Part shown: in pieces, positions 17,125 to 26,740 of the stretch | How the letters are laid out: every line of letters starts with the position of its first letter | Position numbering within the stretch: the first letter of the stretch is position 1 | From: Microbispora siamensis | GTDB lineage: Bacteria; Actinomycetota; Actinomycetes; Streptosporangiales; Streptosporangiaceae | Assembly (NCBI RefSeq): GCF_016863095.1 | Contig: NZ_BOOF01000027.1 | Coordinates: 62,001-126,000, forward strand | Reading direction: 5' to 3' | DNA: 64,000 bases | Made by a program: the position numbers and the translations under genes | The notes under the pieces: generated by a model | Seen by the model: the letters and a program-made list of their open reading frames with translations, nothing else | What the model was told of the DNA's origin: nothing | The model's database searches: none

Positions 17125-18276
17125 TCAGCGGGCGGCGGCGTCGATGGCCTGGGCCGACAGGACGTGGTCCAGGACCATGAGGGCGCAGCCGGTGATGCCC
17201 GCGCCGGGCCCGAGGCGGCTGCGCTCGATGCGCAGGCTGCGGGTGGCGAGCTGGGTGGAGCGGCGGTAGACGACCTCGCGCACGCCGGACACGAGCGGCT
17301 GGAACATCTCGGCGACGTCGCCGCCGAGGACCACGACGGCGGGGTTGAGCAGGTTGACCGCGCCCGAGATGACCTCGCCGAGCCAGCGGCCGGCCTGCCG
17401 CACCACGGCCATGGTCTCCGCGTCGCCGGCCCGGACCAGGGCGGTCACGTCGGCGAGCGACATCACGTCGCGGCCCTTGGCCCTCAGGTCGCGCAGGATC
17501 GCGGTGCCGCTGGCGACCGAGTCGACGCAGTCGAGGTTGCCGCAGCGGCACAGCACGCCCCCGCCGTCCCGCACGGGAATGTGCCCGATCTCCCCGGCCG
17601 CGCCGAGCGCGCCGCGCAGGATGCCGCCGCCGGAGATCACGCCAGCGCCGATGCGGGTGGAGACCTTCACGAACAGCAGGTCGTCGAGTTCGGAGGCGTA
17701 GACGACCCGGTGCTCGCCCATCGCGATGACGTTCACGTCGTTGTCCACGAGCACCGGCACGCGGAACCGCTCGGCGATGATCGGCGGGATCACCACGCCG
17801 GTCCAGCTCGCCATCACGCGGGCGCTCTCGACCCGTCCTGCGGCGAACTCCACGGTCGCCGGCACGCCCAGCCCGATGCCGACGACGTCGTCCCGCCCGT
17901 CGAGCAGCTTCTCCCACGTGTCCATGAGCAGGGGCAGGACGACGCCCGGCCCCTCCTCGACGTCGATGTCCAGGTCGGTGCGCTGCAGCACCTCGCCCGC
18001 GAGGTCGCACAGCGCGATCTGGGTGCGGCGGGCGCCGAGCGAGGCCACCGGGACGACTCCCCCGGAGGCGGCGAAACGCAGCCGTACGGGCGGGCGGCCC
18101 CCGGTGGACGGCCCCTCGGCGTCCTCCACGATCAGCCCGCGCTGGAGCAGGTCGGCGACGCGGTGCGCGACGGCCGGGCGGGACAGGCCCGTCACGCGGC
18201 CGATGTCGGCGCGCGTCACCGCCTCCCCGCTCCGGATGAGCTGGAGGACCTCGCCGGTGGTGGCTAAACGTGACAT
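17125..18276 (-). CDS. ROK-family transcriptional regulator
   Basis: 383 residues from ATG 18276. An N-terminal winged helix (VTRADIGRVTGLSRPAVAHR) is followed by a ROK sugar-kinase-like domain with IGLGVPATVE, VDNDVNVIAMGEH and a zinc-binding CRCGNLDCVDSVASG. ROK repressors respond to sugars or sugar phosphates. It is divergent from the edd-glk-eda operon, so it is the obvious candidate regulator of Entner-Doudoroff genes. GTG 18294 is an alternative start; no RBS is clear for either. Confidence 0.88.
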   Translation of the reverse strand: MSRLATTGEVLQLIRSGEAVTRADIGRVTGLSRPAVAHRVADLLQRGLIVEDAEGPSTGGRPPVRLRFAASGGVVPVASLGARRTQIALCDLAGEVLQRTDLDIDVEEGPGVVLPLLMDTWEKLLDGRDDVVGIGLGVPATVEFAAGRVESARVMASWTGVVIPPIIAERFRVPVLVDNDVNVIAMGEHRVVYASELDDLLFVKVSTRIGAGVISGGGILRGALGAAGEIGHIPVRDGGGVLCRCGNLDCVDSVASGTAILRDLRAKGRDVMSLADVTALVRAGDAETMAVVRQAGRWLGEVISGAVNLLNPAVVVLGGDVAEMFQPLVSGVREVVYRRSTQLATRSLRIERSRLGPGAGITGCALMVLDHVLSAQAIDAAAR

Positions 18277-18316
18277 CGAGCGTAAGTGAAGCACAGAAGC
18301 TCACCGAAGTTCAATG

Positions 18317-18342
18317 ACTTATTCATTTCGAGTTACATAAGT
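18317..18342. promoter_or_regulatory. AT-rich inverted repeat between ROK regulator and edd
   Basis: ACTTAT and ATAAGT arms (6 bp) separated by 14 bp, in the most AT-rich patch of the divergent intergenic region. Candidate operator of the ROK regulator. Confidence 0.4.
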
Positions 18343-18517
18343 GGGCTTGAAAAGTCGCATAACTTCCCGATACTGTCCCATCCGTGCCTGATCGACACCT
18401 GGTGCCCGATCAACGGATCGGGGGCCGGACGTGCCGCCGGGCGCACGTTCCGGGACGAAGGTCCCGGGGCGAGTTGGACCCCGCCTCGCGGCGGCCCCGG
18501 CAGGAGGAGGACCTTCC

Positions 18518-20347
18518 GTGACGAACCCCGTTATCACCGAGGTCACCGAGCGCGTGGTCGTGCGCAGCCGGGAAAGCCGCAGGGCCTACCTGGAGCGGGT
18601 GCGCCGTGCCGGGGCCGAGCTGCGTGAGCGGGGGCCGGCCCGGGGGCGGCTCGGCTGCGCCAACCTGGCCCACGGCTTCGCCGCCGCGCCCGCCGAGGAC
18701 AAGCTCGACCTGCGCGGTACGGCGAAGCCCGGCGTGGCCATCGTGACGTCGTACAACGACATGCTGTCGGCGCACCAGCCGTACGAGACCTACCCGCCGG
18801 AGCTGAAGCGGGCGGTCCGGGAGGCGGGCGGCGTGGCGCAGGTCGCGGGCGGCGTGCCCGCGATGTGCGACGGCATCACCCAGGGCCGGGCGGGCATGGA
18901 GCTGTCGCTCTACAGCCGCGACGTGATCGCGATGGCGACCGCGATCGCGCTGTCGCACGACATGTTCGACGCGGCCCTGCTGCTCGGGGTCTGCGACAAG
19001 ATCGTTCCGGGACTGCTCATCGGCGCCTTATGCTTCGGGCACCTACCGGCGATATTCGTCCCCGCCGGGCCGATGGCCTCCGGCCTGCCGAACAAGGTCA
19101 AGGCCAGGGCGCGGCAGGCCTTCGCCGAGGGCAAGATCGGCCGCCTGGAGATGCTCGACGCCGAGGCGGCGTCCTACCACTCCCCCGGCACCTGCACGTT
19201 CTACGGCACCGCCAACTCCAACCAGCTCCTCATGGAGGTCATGGGCCTCCACCTGCCGGGGGCGACGTTCGTCAACCCGCACACCGAGCTGCGGCACGCG
19301 CTGACCGCGGCGGCGGCGCGGCGGGCGGTCGAGATCACCCCGCACGGCGAGGAGTACACCCCCGTCGCCGAGGTCGTGGACGAGAAGGCGATCGTCAACG
19401 CGGTCGTCGCGCTGCTCGCCTCCGGCGGCTCCACCAACCACACGATGCACCTGGTCGCCATGGCGGCGGCCGCCGGCATCGAGCTGACCTGGGACGACAT
19501 GGCGGCCCTGTCCAAGGTCGTGCCGCTGATCACCCGCATGTACCCCAACGGCCAGGCGGACGTGAACCACTTCCAGGCCGCGGGCGGCATGGCGGTGTTC
19601 ATCGGCGACCTGCTGGACGCCGGGCTGCTCCACGAGGACGTGCTCACGGTCGCCGGGCGCGGCCTCGGCCTCTACCGGTCCGCCCCCGCTCTCAAGGAGG
19701 GCGGGCTGGCCTGGGAGGAGCGGACCGAGCCCAGCGCCGACACCGAGGTCCTGCGGCCGGTCGCCGAGCCGTTCTCCCCCGACGGTGGCATCCACATGCT
19801 GTCGGGCAACCTGGGCCGGGCGGTGAGCAAGGTCTCCGCCGTCAAGCCCGAGCACCTGGTGATCGAGGCCCCCGCCAAGGTGTTCGACGACCAGCTCGAC
19901 CTGCTCGCCGCGTTCGAGCGGGGCGAGCTCGACGGGCAGGACTTCGTCGCGGTGGTCCGCTACCAGGGCCCCCGGGCCAACGGCATGCCGGAGCTGCACA
20001 AGCTCACGCCGCCGCTGGCCGTCCTGCTCGACCGCGGCCAGAAGGTGGCCATCGTCACCGACGGCCGCATGTCCGGCGCCTCGGGGAAGGTCCCCGCGGC
20101 GATCCACCTGTCTCCCGAGGCCGCCGACGGCGGGCCGATCGCGCTGCTGCGGGACGGCGACGTGATCCGCCTCGACTCGGCCGCCGGGACCCTCACCGTG
20201 CTCGCCGACCTCACCGGGCGCACGCCGCAGGGCGCACCGCTGACCGACGAGCAGTGGGCCGGCACCGGCCGCGAGCTGTTCGCCTCCTTCCGCCGCTCGG
20301 TCGGCCCGGCCGAGCGCGGGGCGAGCGTCTTCGGAGGTGCCGCGTGA
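18518..20347 (+). CDS. edd: 6-Phosphogluconate dehydratase
   Basis: 609 residues, [Fe-S] IlvD/Edd family. Converts 6-phosphogluconate to 2-keto-3-deoxy-6-phosphogluconate, the first committed Entner-Doudoroff step. Cluster-ligand cysteines lie in [24 protein letters not shown] and probably [15 protein letters not shown]; substrate-loop motifs [10 protein letters not shown] and [14 protein letters not shown] are intact. GTG 18518 has AGGAGGAGG 7 nt upstream. It heads an operon in which each stop overlaps the next start (edd-glk-eda). Confidence 0.95.
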   Translation: MTNPVITEVTERVVVRSRESRRAYLERVRRAGAELRERGPARGRLGCANLAHGFAAAPAEDKLDLRGTAKPGVAIVTSYNDMLSAHQPYETYPPELKRAVREAGGVAQVAGGVPAMCDGITQGRAGMELSLYSRDVIAMATAIALSHDMFDAALLLGVCDKIVPGLLIGALCFGHLPAIFVPAGPMASGLPNKVKARARQAFAEGKIGRLEMLDAEAASYHSPGTCTFYGTANSNQLLMEVMGLHLPGATFVNPHTELRHALTAAAARRAVEITPHGEEYTPVAEVVDEKAIVNAVVALLASGGSTNHTMHLVAMAAAAGIELTWDDMAALSKVVPLITRMYPNGQADVNHFQAAGGMAVFIGDLLDAGLLHEDVLTVAGRGLGLYRSAPALKEGGLAWEERTEPSADTEVLRPVAEPFSPDGGIHMLSGNLGRAVSKVSAVKPEHLVIEAPAKVFDDQLDLLAAFERGELDGQDFVAVVRYQGPRANGMPELHKLTPPLAVLLDRGQKVAIVTDGRMSGASGKVPAAIHLSPEAADGGPIALLRDGDVIRLDSAAGTLTVLADLTGRTPQGAPLTDEQWAGTGRELFASFRRSVGPAERGASVFGGAA

Positions 20348-21303
20348 GCCTTCCCTGGCTGGTCGCGGACATCGGCGGAACCAACGCCAGGTTCGGTTTG
20401 GTGACCCGGCCCGGAGGGCAGCCGGAGGCGGTAGCCGTACTCGACGTTTCCCAGCATCTCGGCCTTGCCGATGCCGTAGCCGCCTATCTCGCAGACCATG
20501 CGGGCGGAGTTCGGCCGGGGGCCGCGTGCCTGGCGATCGCCGGTCCGGTCGACAGAGACCGGTACCGGCTGACGAACGCGGGATGGTCGGGATCCGTGGA
20601 GGAGCTCGGCATCCCGCGTACGGTGCTGCTCAACGACTTCGAGGCGCTGGCGATCTCGCTGCCGCATCTGGCGGGGGACGACCTCGTGCCGCTCGGCGGC
20701 CCGCCGCCGACCGCCGGCCTGACGAAGGCCGTGCTCGGACCCGGCACCGGGCTCGGCGTGGCCGGTCTTGTCCCCGTACGGGAGGGCTGGCAGCCGGTGC
20801 CCGGCGAGGGCGGGCACGTGGCGGTCCCCGCCGTCACGGACCTGGAGATGGAGATCGTCAGGGCGCTGCGCGCGGACGGCCTGCCGTACGTGGACGCCGA
20901 GCACCTGCTGTCGGGCACCGGGCTGCCGCGCCTGCACCGCGGGCTCGCGCTCGTGCGCGGCGTCGTGCCAGAGGCCCGCACGGCGGCGCAGATCACCTCC
21001 TCGGACGACCCGCTGTGCGCCGAGACCGTGGAGGTCTTCCTCGCCCTGCTCGGCGGCTTCGCCGGCGGCGTGGCGCTCACCCTGGGCGCGCGGGGCGGGG
21101 TCTACCTGGGCGGCGGCGTGCTGCCCCGCCTGGTCTCGCGGATCCCCGGCAGCGCGTTCCGGGCCCGGTTCGAGACGACCGCGCCGGCGCTGACGGAGTA
21201 CGCCGCCGCGATCGCCACCTCACTGATCATCGCCGAGCAACCCGCGCTGACGGGTGCGGCCGCCTGGCTCGCCCAACGAAACCCCGATGTGGAGTTTGTA
21301 TGA
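20344..21303 (+). CDS. glk: Glucokinase, proteobacterial (Glk/PF02685) type
   Basis: 319 residues. Phosphorylates glucose with ATP. Motifs: [14 protein letters not shown] phosphate loop, [29 protein letters not shown] and [13 protein letters not shown]. This is the E. coli Glk layout, not the ROK glucokinase (with CxCGxxGCxE) that most actinobacteria use. GTG 20344 overlaps the edd stop (GTGA). Being between edd and eda, it supplies glucose-6-phosphate to the same pathway. Confidence 0.92.
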   Translation: MSLPWLVADIGGTNARFGLVTRPGGQPEAVAVLDVSQHLGLADAVAAYLADHAGGVRPGAACLAIAGPVDRDRYRLTNAGWSGSVEELGIPRTVLLNDFEALAISLPHLAGDDLVPLGGPPPTAGLTKAVLGPGTGLGVAGLVPVREGWQPVPGEGGHVAVPAVTDLEMEIVRALRADGLPYVDAEHLLSGTGLPRLHRGLALVRGVVPEARTAAQITSSDDPLCAETVEVFLALLGGFAGGVALTLGARGGVYLGGGVLPRLVSRIPGSAFRARFETTAPALTEYAAAIATSLIIAEQPALTGAAAWLAQRNPDVEFV

Positions 21304-21917
21304 GCAACCTTCTCGACCTCGCGCCGGTCGTCCCGGTGGTCGTCCTCGACGACGCCGAGAGCGCCGTCCCCCTCGCCCGGGCTCTGGTGGCGGGCGGGCT
21401 GCCGGTCATCGAGGTCACGCTGCGCACCCCGGCCGCCCTCGACGCGATCCGGCGGATCGCCGCCGAGGTGCCGGAGGCCGTGATCGGCGCGGGCACCGTG
21501 CGCTCGCCCGAGGACGTGGAGGCCGCGACCGGGGCCGGCGCCCGCTTCCTCGTCTCCCCCGGCACCACGCCCGGCCTGCTCGCGGCCATGCTCGCCGCGG
21601 GCGTGCCGTTCCTGCCGGGCGTCGCCACGGCCACCGAGGCGATGACGCTGGCCGAGCGCGGCGTGCGCGAGCTGAAGTTCTTCCCGGCCGAGCCGGCCGG
21701 CGGCGTCGCCTACCTCAAGTCGCTGAACGGCCCGCTGCCCGACGTGCGGTTCTGCCCCACGGGCGGGATCACCCCGTCGAACGCGCCGGCCTATCTCGCC
21801 CTGCCGAACGTCGGCTGCGTCGGCGGAAGCTGGCTCACGCCGCGCAGCCTGGTGGCGGCGGGCGATTTCGCCAGGATCGAGAAGCTCGCGTCCGAGGCCG
21901 CAGCGCTGTGTCCATGA
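21300..21917 (+). CDS. eda: 2-Keto-3-deoxy-6-phosphogluconate aldolase
   Basis: 205 residues, class I aldolase; cleaves KDPG to pyruvate and glyceraldehyde-3-phosphate. Typical blocks: LPVIEVTLRTPAAL (catalytic Glu), GAGTV, FLVSPGTTPGLL, FLPGVATATEAM, ELKFFPAE (Schiff-base Lys) and FCPTGGITPSNAPAYL. ATG 21300 overlaps the glk stop. The last codons (CTGTGTCCATGA) are repeated just downstream around 21930. Confidence 0.95.
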   Translation: MSNLLDLAPVVPVVVLDDAESAVPLARALVAGGLPVIEVTLRTPAALDAIRRIAAEVPEAVIGAGTVRSPEDVEAATGAGARFLVSPGTTPGLLAAMLAAGVPFLPGVATATEAMTLAERGVRELKFFPAEPAGGVAYLKSLNGPLPDVRFCPTGGITPSNAPAYLALPNVGCVGGSWLTPRSLVAAGDFARIEKLASEAAALCP

Positions 21918-22066
21918 GCGCTGCGCCCGGGCTGTGCCCATGAGCGCTCCCGCCCCGCAAGTGCCCCTGAGCACCTCCTGAGTTTTCCAGCTCGCCGGTC
22001 CGTCCTTCCTCCCTCGGCGGAGCCGGTGGCCATGCTCGTGTCCGCGACCCGGGCACGTCCATGGGT

Positions 22067-22106
22067 GCCGGGCCCGCGACCGCTCACCTGCGGTGGCGGG
22101 CCCGGC
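22067..22106. terminator. Hairpin between convergent eda and PfkB genes
   Basis: GCCGGGCCCGC (22067-22077) pairs perfectly with GCGGGCCCGGC (22096-22106), with a nested ACCGC/GCGGT stem in the loop. Placed between two convergent genes; probable bidirectional terminator. No T-run, as usual in this GC range. Confidence 0.65.
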
Positions 22107-22112
22107 GTCGTC

Positions 22113-23006
22113 TCACGAGACAGCGCCCAGCAGGGCGTCCAGGGCGATCGGGTTTTCGTGCGTGCCCTCCGAGGTGCACGCGTGCGCTCCGGCCACGGCG
22201 CCCAGCCGTACGCACTCCTCCAGGGACCGGCCGGCCAGGCGGCCGTACAGGAAACCGGACACGAACGCGTCGCCTGCGCCGTTGCTGTCGGCCACAGGGC
22301 CGGGCAGCGGCTCGGCCGGGAAGCCGCGGACCTTTCCTTCGGCCAGCACGTGGCAGCCCTCGGCCCCGGCCGTGCACACGACCACCGACGCGCGGCCCCG
22401 CTCCGCGATCGCCCGCATGACCTCCTCGCGCCGCCCGCCGAGCTTGGCCGCGGACAGGAAGACCACGTCGGAGGAGTAGGCGAAGTCCTCGTGGTGCGGG
22501 TTCTCGCCGTCCCAGTCGTGCAGGTCGGTCGAGACCGTCGTGCCGTCCGGGATGTCGGCGTACACGTGCCGGGCGAAATCCACGATCGAGACGTGGACGT
22601 GCCGGGCCGACCGCAGGGCCGGCAGGTAGAGGTCGCGGGGCATCCGCTGGCCGGGGACGACCCTGGGGTCGAAGAGCGAAAGACGCCTGCCGTCCGGGTC
22701 CACGAGCAGGACGCTGCGGCGGGTGCCCGCCTCCGACAGGGCGTGGGCGAAGTCCACGCCGCGGGCGGCGAGGTGGTCGCGGATCAGCGCGCCCTGCGGG
22801 TCGTCGCCGATCAGGTCGACGAACTTCACGCGCAGGCCGAGGGCGTGGCAGCCGAGCGCGACCCCCGCGCCGGTGTTCCCGATCCGGTCCACGACGGGCG
22901 GCACGGCGTACGTGTCGGCGTACGGCAGGGGCAGTTCGGGCACGTAGACGGTCGTGTCGACGCCGGCGCCGCCGACGACCAGGACGTCAAGGGGGTGATC
23001 GGTCAT
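22113..23006 (-). CDS. PfkB/ribokinase-family sugar kinase
   Basis: 297 residues. An N-terminal VVGGAGVDTTVYV nucleating strand, the NTGAGVALGCHALG sugar-binding region, and the C-terminal DSNGAGDAFVSGFLYG motif with the catalytic Asp define the family. GGAG lies 9 nt before ATG 23006. It follows the LacI gene on the same strand by 179 bp and so may belong to the alpha-glucan regulon, but PfkB kinases also act on ribose, fructose, adenosine and other substrates, so the sugar is open. Confidence 0.85.
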   Translation of the reverse strand: MTDHPLDVLVVGGAGVDTTVYVPELPLPYADTYAVPPVVDRIGNTGAGVALGCHALGLRVKFVDLIGDDPQGALIRDHLAARGVDFAHALSEAGTRRSVLLVDPDGRRLSLFDPRVVPGQRMPRDLYLPALRSARHVHVSIVDFARHVYADIPDGTTVSTDLHDWDGENPHHEDFAYSSDVVFLSAAKLGGRREEVMRAIAERGRASVVVCTAGAEGCHVLAEGKVRGFPAEPLPGPVADSNGAGDAFVSGFLYGRLAGRSLEECVRLGAVAGAHACTSEGTHENPIALDALLGAVS

Positions 23007-23084
23007 TCGCAACGCTCCAGAGGACGTCAGGGGAATCCGGCGCGGTGACCTCGCGCATCCGCCGGAACGGGGCTCAGGGCGATC

Positions 23085-23114
23085 AGGCCGGTGCGGGCAT
23101 GCCGGGACCGGCCT
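23085..23114. terminator. Hairpin downstream of the LacI gene
   Basis: AGGCCGGT (23085-23092) and ACCGGCCT (23107-23114) form a perfect 8-bp stem in the gap between the LacI and PfkB genes. May end or attenuate the mal transcript. Confidence 0.4.
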
Positions 23115-23185
23115 CGCGGGTACGCGCGACCGCGCCCGCGCTTCCCGCGGCGGCGGGCGGCGGGCGGCGGGGCTGACGGCAGGGC

Positions 23186-24214
23186 TCAGCGGTTGACGCG
23201 CGGGCCCGAGCTGGTGGAGCCGCGCACCACGAGCTCGGGCTGGTAGACCAGCTCGACGTGCTTGGCCGGGGTGCCGCCGATCTCCTCCAGCAAGGTCTCG
23301 ACGGCGGCGGCCGCCATCGCGCCGATAGGCTTGCGCACGGTCGTCAGCGGCGGGTCGGTGAACGCCATCAGCGGCGAGTCGTCGAACCCGACGACCGACA
23401 CGTCCCCCGGCACCGACAGCCCGCGCTCGCGGGCGGCGCGGATCGCGCCGAGCGCCATGAGGTCGCTCGCGCAGAAGATCCCGGTGCAGCCGCGGTCGAG
23501 CAAGGCCGCGGCGGCGGCCTGCCCGCCCTCGACGGAGAACAGCGAGTGTTGGATGAGGTCGTCGACGTCGGCCGGGCCGAGCAGCTGCGCCATCGCCTGG
23601 CGGAAGCCCTCGATCTTGCGGATGACCGGGACGAAGCGCCGCTGCCCCAGCGCGAGGCCGATGCGCTCGTGCCCGAGGTCCACCAGATGCTGCACGGCCA
23701 GGCGCGCGGCGAGCCGGTCGTCGGGCGAGATGAACGGCGCGGGAATGCCCTCGTTGTAGCCGTCCACGAGCACGATCGGCAGCCCCCGGTCGGTGAGCCG
23801 GGTGTAGCGGTCCATCCGCGCGGTGGTGTCGGCGTGCAGGCCGGAGACGAAGACGATGCCGGACACGCCCCGGTCGAGGAGCATCTCGGTGAACTCGTCC
23901 TCGGGGGCGCCGCCGGGCTCCTGCGTGCACAGGATCGGCGTGTAGCCGTGCTGGATCAGCGACTTCTCCATCGCCTGCGCGAACGCCGGGAAGATCGGGT
24001 TGCCGAGCTCCGGGATCACCAGGCCGATCAGGCCGTTGCTGCGCTGGCGCAGCCGCTGCGGCCGCTCGTAGCCCATCAGGTCGAGGGCGGTGAGCACGGC
24101 CTGGCGGGTGGCCGGGGAGACCCCCGCCTTGCCGTTGAGCACACGGCTCACCGTCGCCTCGCTGACTCCGGCCTGGGCGGCGATGTCGGCGAGCCGTGTG
24201 TTGTTCATGAGCAT
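23186..24214 (-). CDS. LacI-family repressor, probable maltose/maltodextrin regulator (MalR-like)
   Basis: 342 residues. Helix-turn-helix TRLADIAAQAGVSEATVSRV followed by the LNGKAGVS hinge-preceding segment; the periplasmic-binding-like ligand domain runs to the end. Several ATGs are possible (24226 overlapping the upstream stop, 24214, 24208). It directly follows the alpha-glucosidase in the malE-malF-malG-glucosidase direction, so it is co-transcribed with its presumed target operon; in Streptomyces malR is instead divergent from malE. Likely operators lie upstream of malE and the amylopullulanase. Confidence 0.87.
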   Translation of the reverse strand: MLMNNTRLADIAAQAGVSEATVSRVLNGKAGVSPATRQAVLTALDLMGYERPQRLRQRSNGLIGLVIPELGNPIFPAFAQAMEKSLIQHGYTPILCTQEPGGAPEDEFTEMLLDRGVSGIVFVSGLHADTTARMDRYTRLTDRGLPIVLVDGYNEGIPAPFISPDDRLAARLAVQHLVDLGHERIGLALGQRRFVPVIRKIEGFRQAMAQLLGPADVDDLIQHSLFSVEGGQAAAAALLDRGCTGIFCASDLMALGAIRAARERGLSVPGDVSVVGFDDSPLMAFTDPPLTTVRKPIGAMAAAAVETLLEEIGGTPAKHVELVYQPELVVRGSTSSGPRVNR

Positions 24215-24218
24215 TACT

Positions 24219-25841
24219 TTAGACATCTCTCGCGGTCCACCAGGTGGCGGAGTCGGGAGCGAGCCGGACGACGTCACCGGCGGTCTCCGGTCCTCCGCTG
24301 GCCAGCAGCAGGTCGCCGTACCCCTGACCCGGCTCGATCTCCACCCACTCCGGCGTCATGTTGAGCACGCAGGCGAACGAGTCCCCGCGCCGGAACGCCA
24401 GCGTGCCGGCCGGACTGTCGAGCCAGGTCAGCGTGCCGTCGCCCAGATCCGGGTGCTCCCGCCTGAGGGCGAGGGCGGTCCGGTAGAGGCTGAGCATCGA
24501 CGCGCCGTCCCGCAGTTGCGCCTCCACCGACAGGTCGCGCCAGTCGGCCGGCATCGGCAGCCAGCTCTCGTAGATGCCCGGCGGTGTGAAGCCGTACGGC
24601 GGCTCGCCCGCGGCGGTCCACGGGAGCGGCACGCGGCAGCCGTCGCGCCCGCTGTCGGGGTCGCGCAGCCGCTGCGGATCCTGCAGGTACTGCTCGGGCA
24701 GGTCGAGCACCTCGGGCAGCCCCAGCTCCTCGCCCTGGTAGACGTAGGCCGAGCCGGGCAGCGCCAGCATGAGCAGCGCCGCCGCCCGCGCCCTGCGCAG
24801 GCCGCGCTCGCCGCCGCCGTAGCGGGTGACGTGCCGCTTGACGTCGTGGTTGGACAGCACCCAGGTCGGGGGCGCCCCCACGAGCGCCGACGTCCGCACC
24901 GACTCGTCGATGACCTCGCGGAAGCGCGTCGCGTCCCAGGGCGTCTTGAGGAAGTGGAAGTTGAACGCCTGGTGCAGCTCGTCCGGCCGGACGTAGTTGG
25001 CCAGCCGCTCGGGCGAGGGCGCCCACGCCTCGGCCACGCCGATCCGCTCGCCCTCGTAGGAGTCGAGGATGCGGCGCCAGGCCCGGTGGATCTCGTGCAC
25101 GCCGTCCTGGTCGAAGAACGGCACGACCTGCGCGCCGATCATCTCGGCCTGGCCCCGGGCGCCCACGTCGGGCAGGCCGGGCGCCTTGACCATGCCGTGC
25201 GCCACGTCGATGCGGAAGCCGTCCACGCCGAGGTCCAGCCAGAACCGCAGCACGTCGGCGAACTCCTGGTGCACCTCCGGGTGCTCCCAGTTGAGGTCCG
25301 GCTGCTCGGGCGCGAACAGGTGCAGGTACCACTGGCCGTCCGCGACACGGGTCCAGGCGGGCCCGCCGAAGATCGACTCCCAGTCGTTGGGCGGAAGCTC
25401 GCCCGCCGCGCCCTTGCCCTCGCGGAAGATGTAGCGCTCCCGCTCCGGGCTGCCCGGCCCGGCCCGCAGCGCCGCCTCGAACCAGGGATGGCGATCGGAG
25501 GTGTGGTTGGGCACCACGTCCACGATGATCCGCAGGCCCAGCCGGTGGGCGTCCGCGATCAGCGCCTGGGCGTCCGCGAGCGAGCCGAAGATCGGATCGA
25601 CGTCGCGGTAGTCGGCCACGTCGTACCCGAAGTCGGCCATCGGCGAGGGGTAGAACGGCGTCAGCCAGATCGCGTCCACGCCGAGGTCGGACAGGTAGCG
25701 CAGGCGGCTGCGCACGCCGAGCAGGTCGCCGATCCCGTCGCCGTTGCCGTCCGCGAAGCTGCGGACGTACACCTGGTAGATCACCGCGTCGCGCCACCAC
25801 CGGGTCGCGACCGCGGACGGCTGGACGGCGAGTTCGGTCAT
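24219..25841 (-). CDS. aglA: GH13 alpha-glucosidase / oligo-1,6-glucosidase
   Basis: 540 residues, cytoplasmic (no signal peptide). Hydrolyses imported maltose, maltodextrins or isomaltose to glucose. GH13 conserved regions: VVPNHTSD; GFRIDVAHG with nucleophile Asp212; GVAEAWAP with acid/base Glu271; LSNHDVKRH. The subfamily pattern (ADFGYDVADY, DLNWEHPEV) fits GH13_30/actinobacterial AglA enzymes. RBS GGGGGA precedes ATG 25841. It lies 26 bp after the MalG gene in an operon with the importer. The gene symbol is by analogy with Streptomyces. Confidence 0.9.
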   Translation of the reverse strand: MTELAVQPSAVATRWWRDAVIYQVYVRSFADGNGDGIGDLLGVRSRLRYLSDLGVDAIWLTPFYPSPMADFGYDVADYRDVDPIFGSLADAQALIADAHRLGLRIIVDVVPNHTSDRHPWFEAALRAGPGSPERERYIFREGKGAAGELPPNDWESIFGGPAWTRVADGQWYLHLFAPEQPDLNWEHPEVHQEFADVLRFWLDLGVDGFRIDVAHGMVKAPGLPDVGARGQAEMIGAQVVPFFDQDGVHEIHRAWRRILDSYEGERIGVAEAWAPSPERLANYVRPDELHQAFNFHFLKTPWDATRFREVIDESVRTSALVGAPPTWVLSNHDVKRHVTRYGGGERGLRRARAAALLMLALPGSAYVYQGEELGLPEVLDLPEQYLQDPQRLRDPDSGRDGCRVPLPWTAAGEPPYGFTPPGIYESWLPMPADWRDLSVEAQLRDGASMLSLYRTALALRREHPDLGDGTLTWLDSPAGTLAFRRGDSFACVLNMTPEWVEIEPGQGYGDLLLASGGPETAGDVVRLAPDSATWWTARDV

Positions 25842-25867
25842 TGGGATCCCCCGATTCTCATATAGGG

Positions 25868-26740
25868 TCACGCCTTCGTCGCGCCGGCCGTCAGGCCGGT
25901 GACGAGGTGGCGCTGGACGAGCAGGAAGACGACGGCCGCCGGGATGGCGATCAGCACCGACGAGGCCGTCAGCAGGCCCCACTCCGCCTTGTGCTGGCCG
26001 ACGAACTGGCTCAGGCCGACCGCGAGCGTGTACTTGTCGTCGCCCGTCATGAACGCGGTCGCGTACGCGACCTCCGCCCAGGCGGTGATGAACGAGTAGA
26101 ACGCGGCCACGGCCAGGCCGGGCTTGGCCAGCGGCAGGATGAGCCGCCAGAACGTGCCGAAGGGGGTCAGGCCGTCCACCCGGCCCGCCTCGTCGATCGA
26201 GGTGGGGACGGTGTCGAAGTAGCCCTTCATCATCCACGCGCAGAACGGCACGGTGGAGGTGAGGTAGGCGATGACGAGGGACGGGAACTGGTTGATCAGC
26301 CCGAGCCCGGCCATCAGGTTGTAGATCGGCACGATCAGGATCGCCACGGGGAACATCTGCGTGATCAGCAGCATCCACATCACCGAGCGGAAGCCGGGGA
26401 AGCGGAAGCGGCTGACCGCGTAGCCGGTGGTGGCCGACAGCAGCACGCCGAGCACGGCCGTGATGAGCGAGACGACGACGGAGTTGGCGGCCCACGTCAG
26501 GAACCTGGTCTCCCCCAGGACCTGCGTGTAGTTGGCGAACGTGGGGTGGTCGATCGGCGCGACCGAGGCGGTCTCGATGACCGTCCGCGGCTTGAGCGAG
26601 GTCAGCACCAGCCACGCGACCGGGAACACCGACACGATGCTCGCCGCGATCAGCGTGAGGTGCAGGGCGATCGACTTGCCGGGGCTGCGCCTGTCACGGC
26701 TCCACGCGCCGGCGGGGGCGGGAGCGGCCCGGCTCACCAT
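25868..26740 (-). CDS. malG: Maltose-type ABC transporter permease, MalG
   Basis: 290 residues, six predicted membrane helices. The ABC-ATPase-binding EAA loop is DEAGRVDGLTPFGTFWRLILP. ATG 26740 overlaps the upstream permease stop by 7 nt, with AGGGGGAGG immediately before; GTG 26737 would also work. Forms the inner-membrane channel with MalF for maltodextrin import. Family is certain; sugar specificity is inferred from the alpha-glucosidase and amylopullulanase neighbours. Confidence 0.9.
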   Translation of the reverse strand: MVSRAAPAPAGAWSRDRRSPGKSIALHLTLIAASIVSVFPVAWLVLTSLKPRTVIETASVAPIDHPTFANYTQVLGETRFLTWAANSVVVSLITAVLGVLLSATTGYAVSRFRFPGFRSVMWMLLITQMFPVAILIVPIYNLMAGLGLINQFPSLVIAYLTSTVPFCAWMMKGYFDTVPTSIDEAGRVDGLTPFGTFWRLILPLAKPGLAVAAFYSFITAWAEVAYATAFMTGDDKYTLAVGLSQFVGQHKAEWGLLTASSVLIAIPAAVVFLLVQRHLVTGLTAGATKA

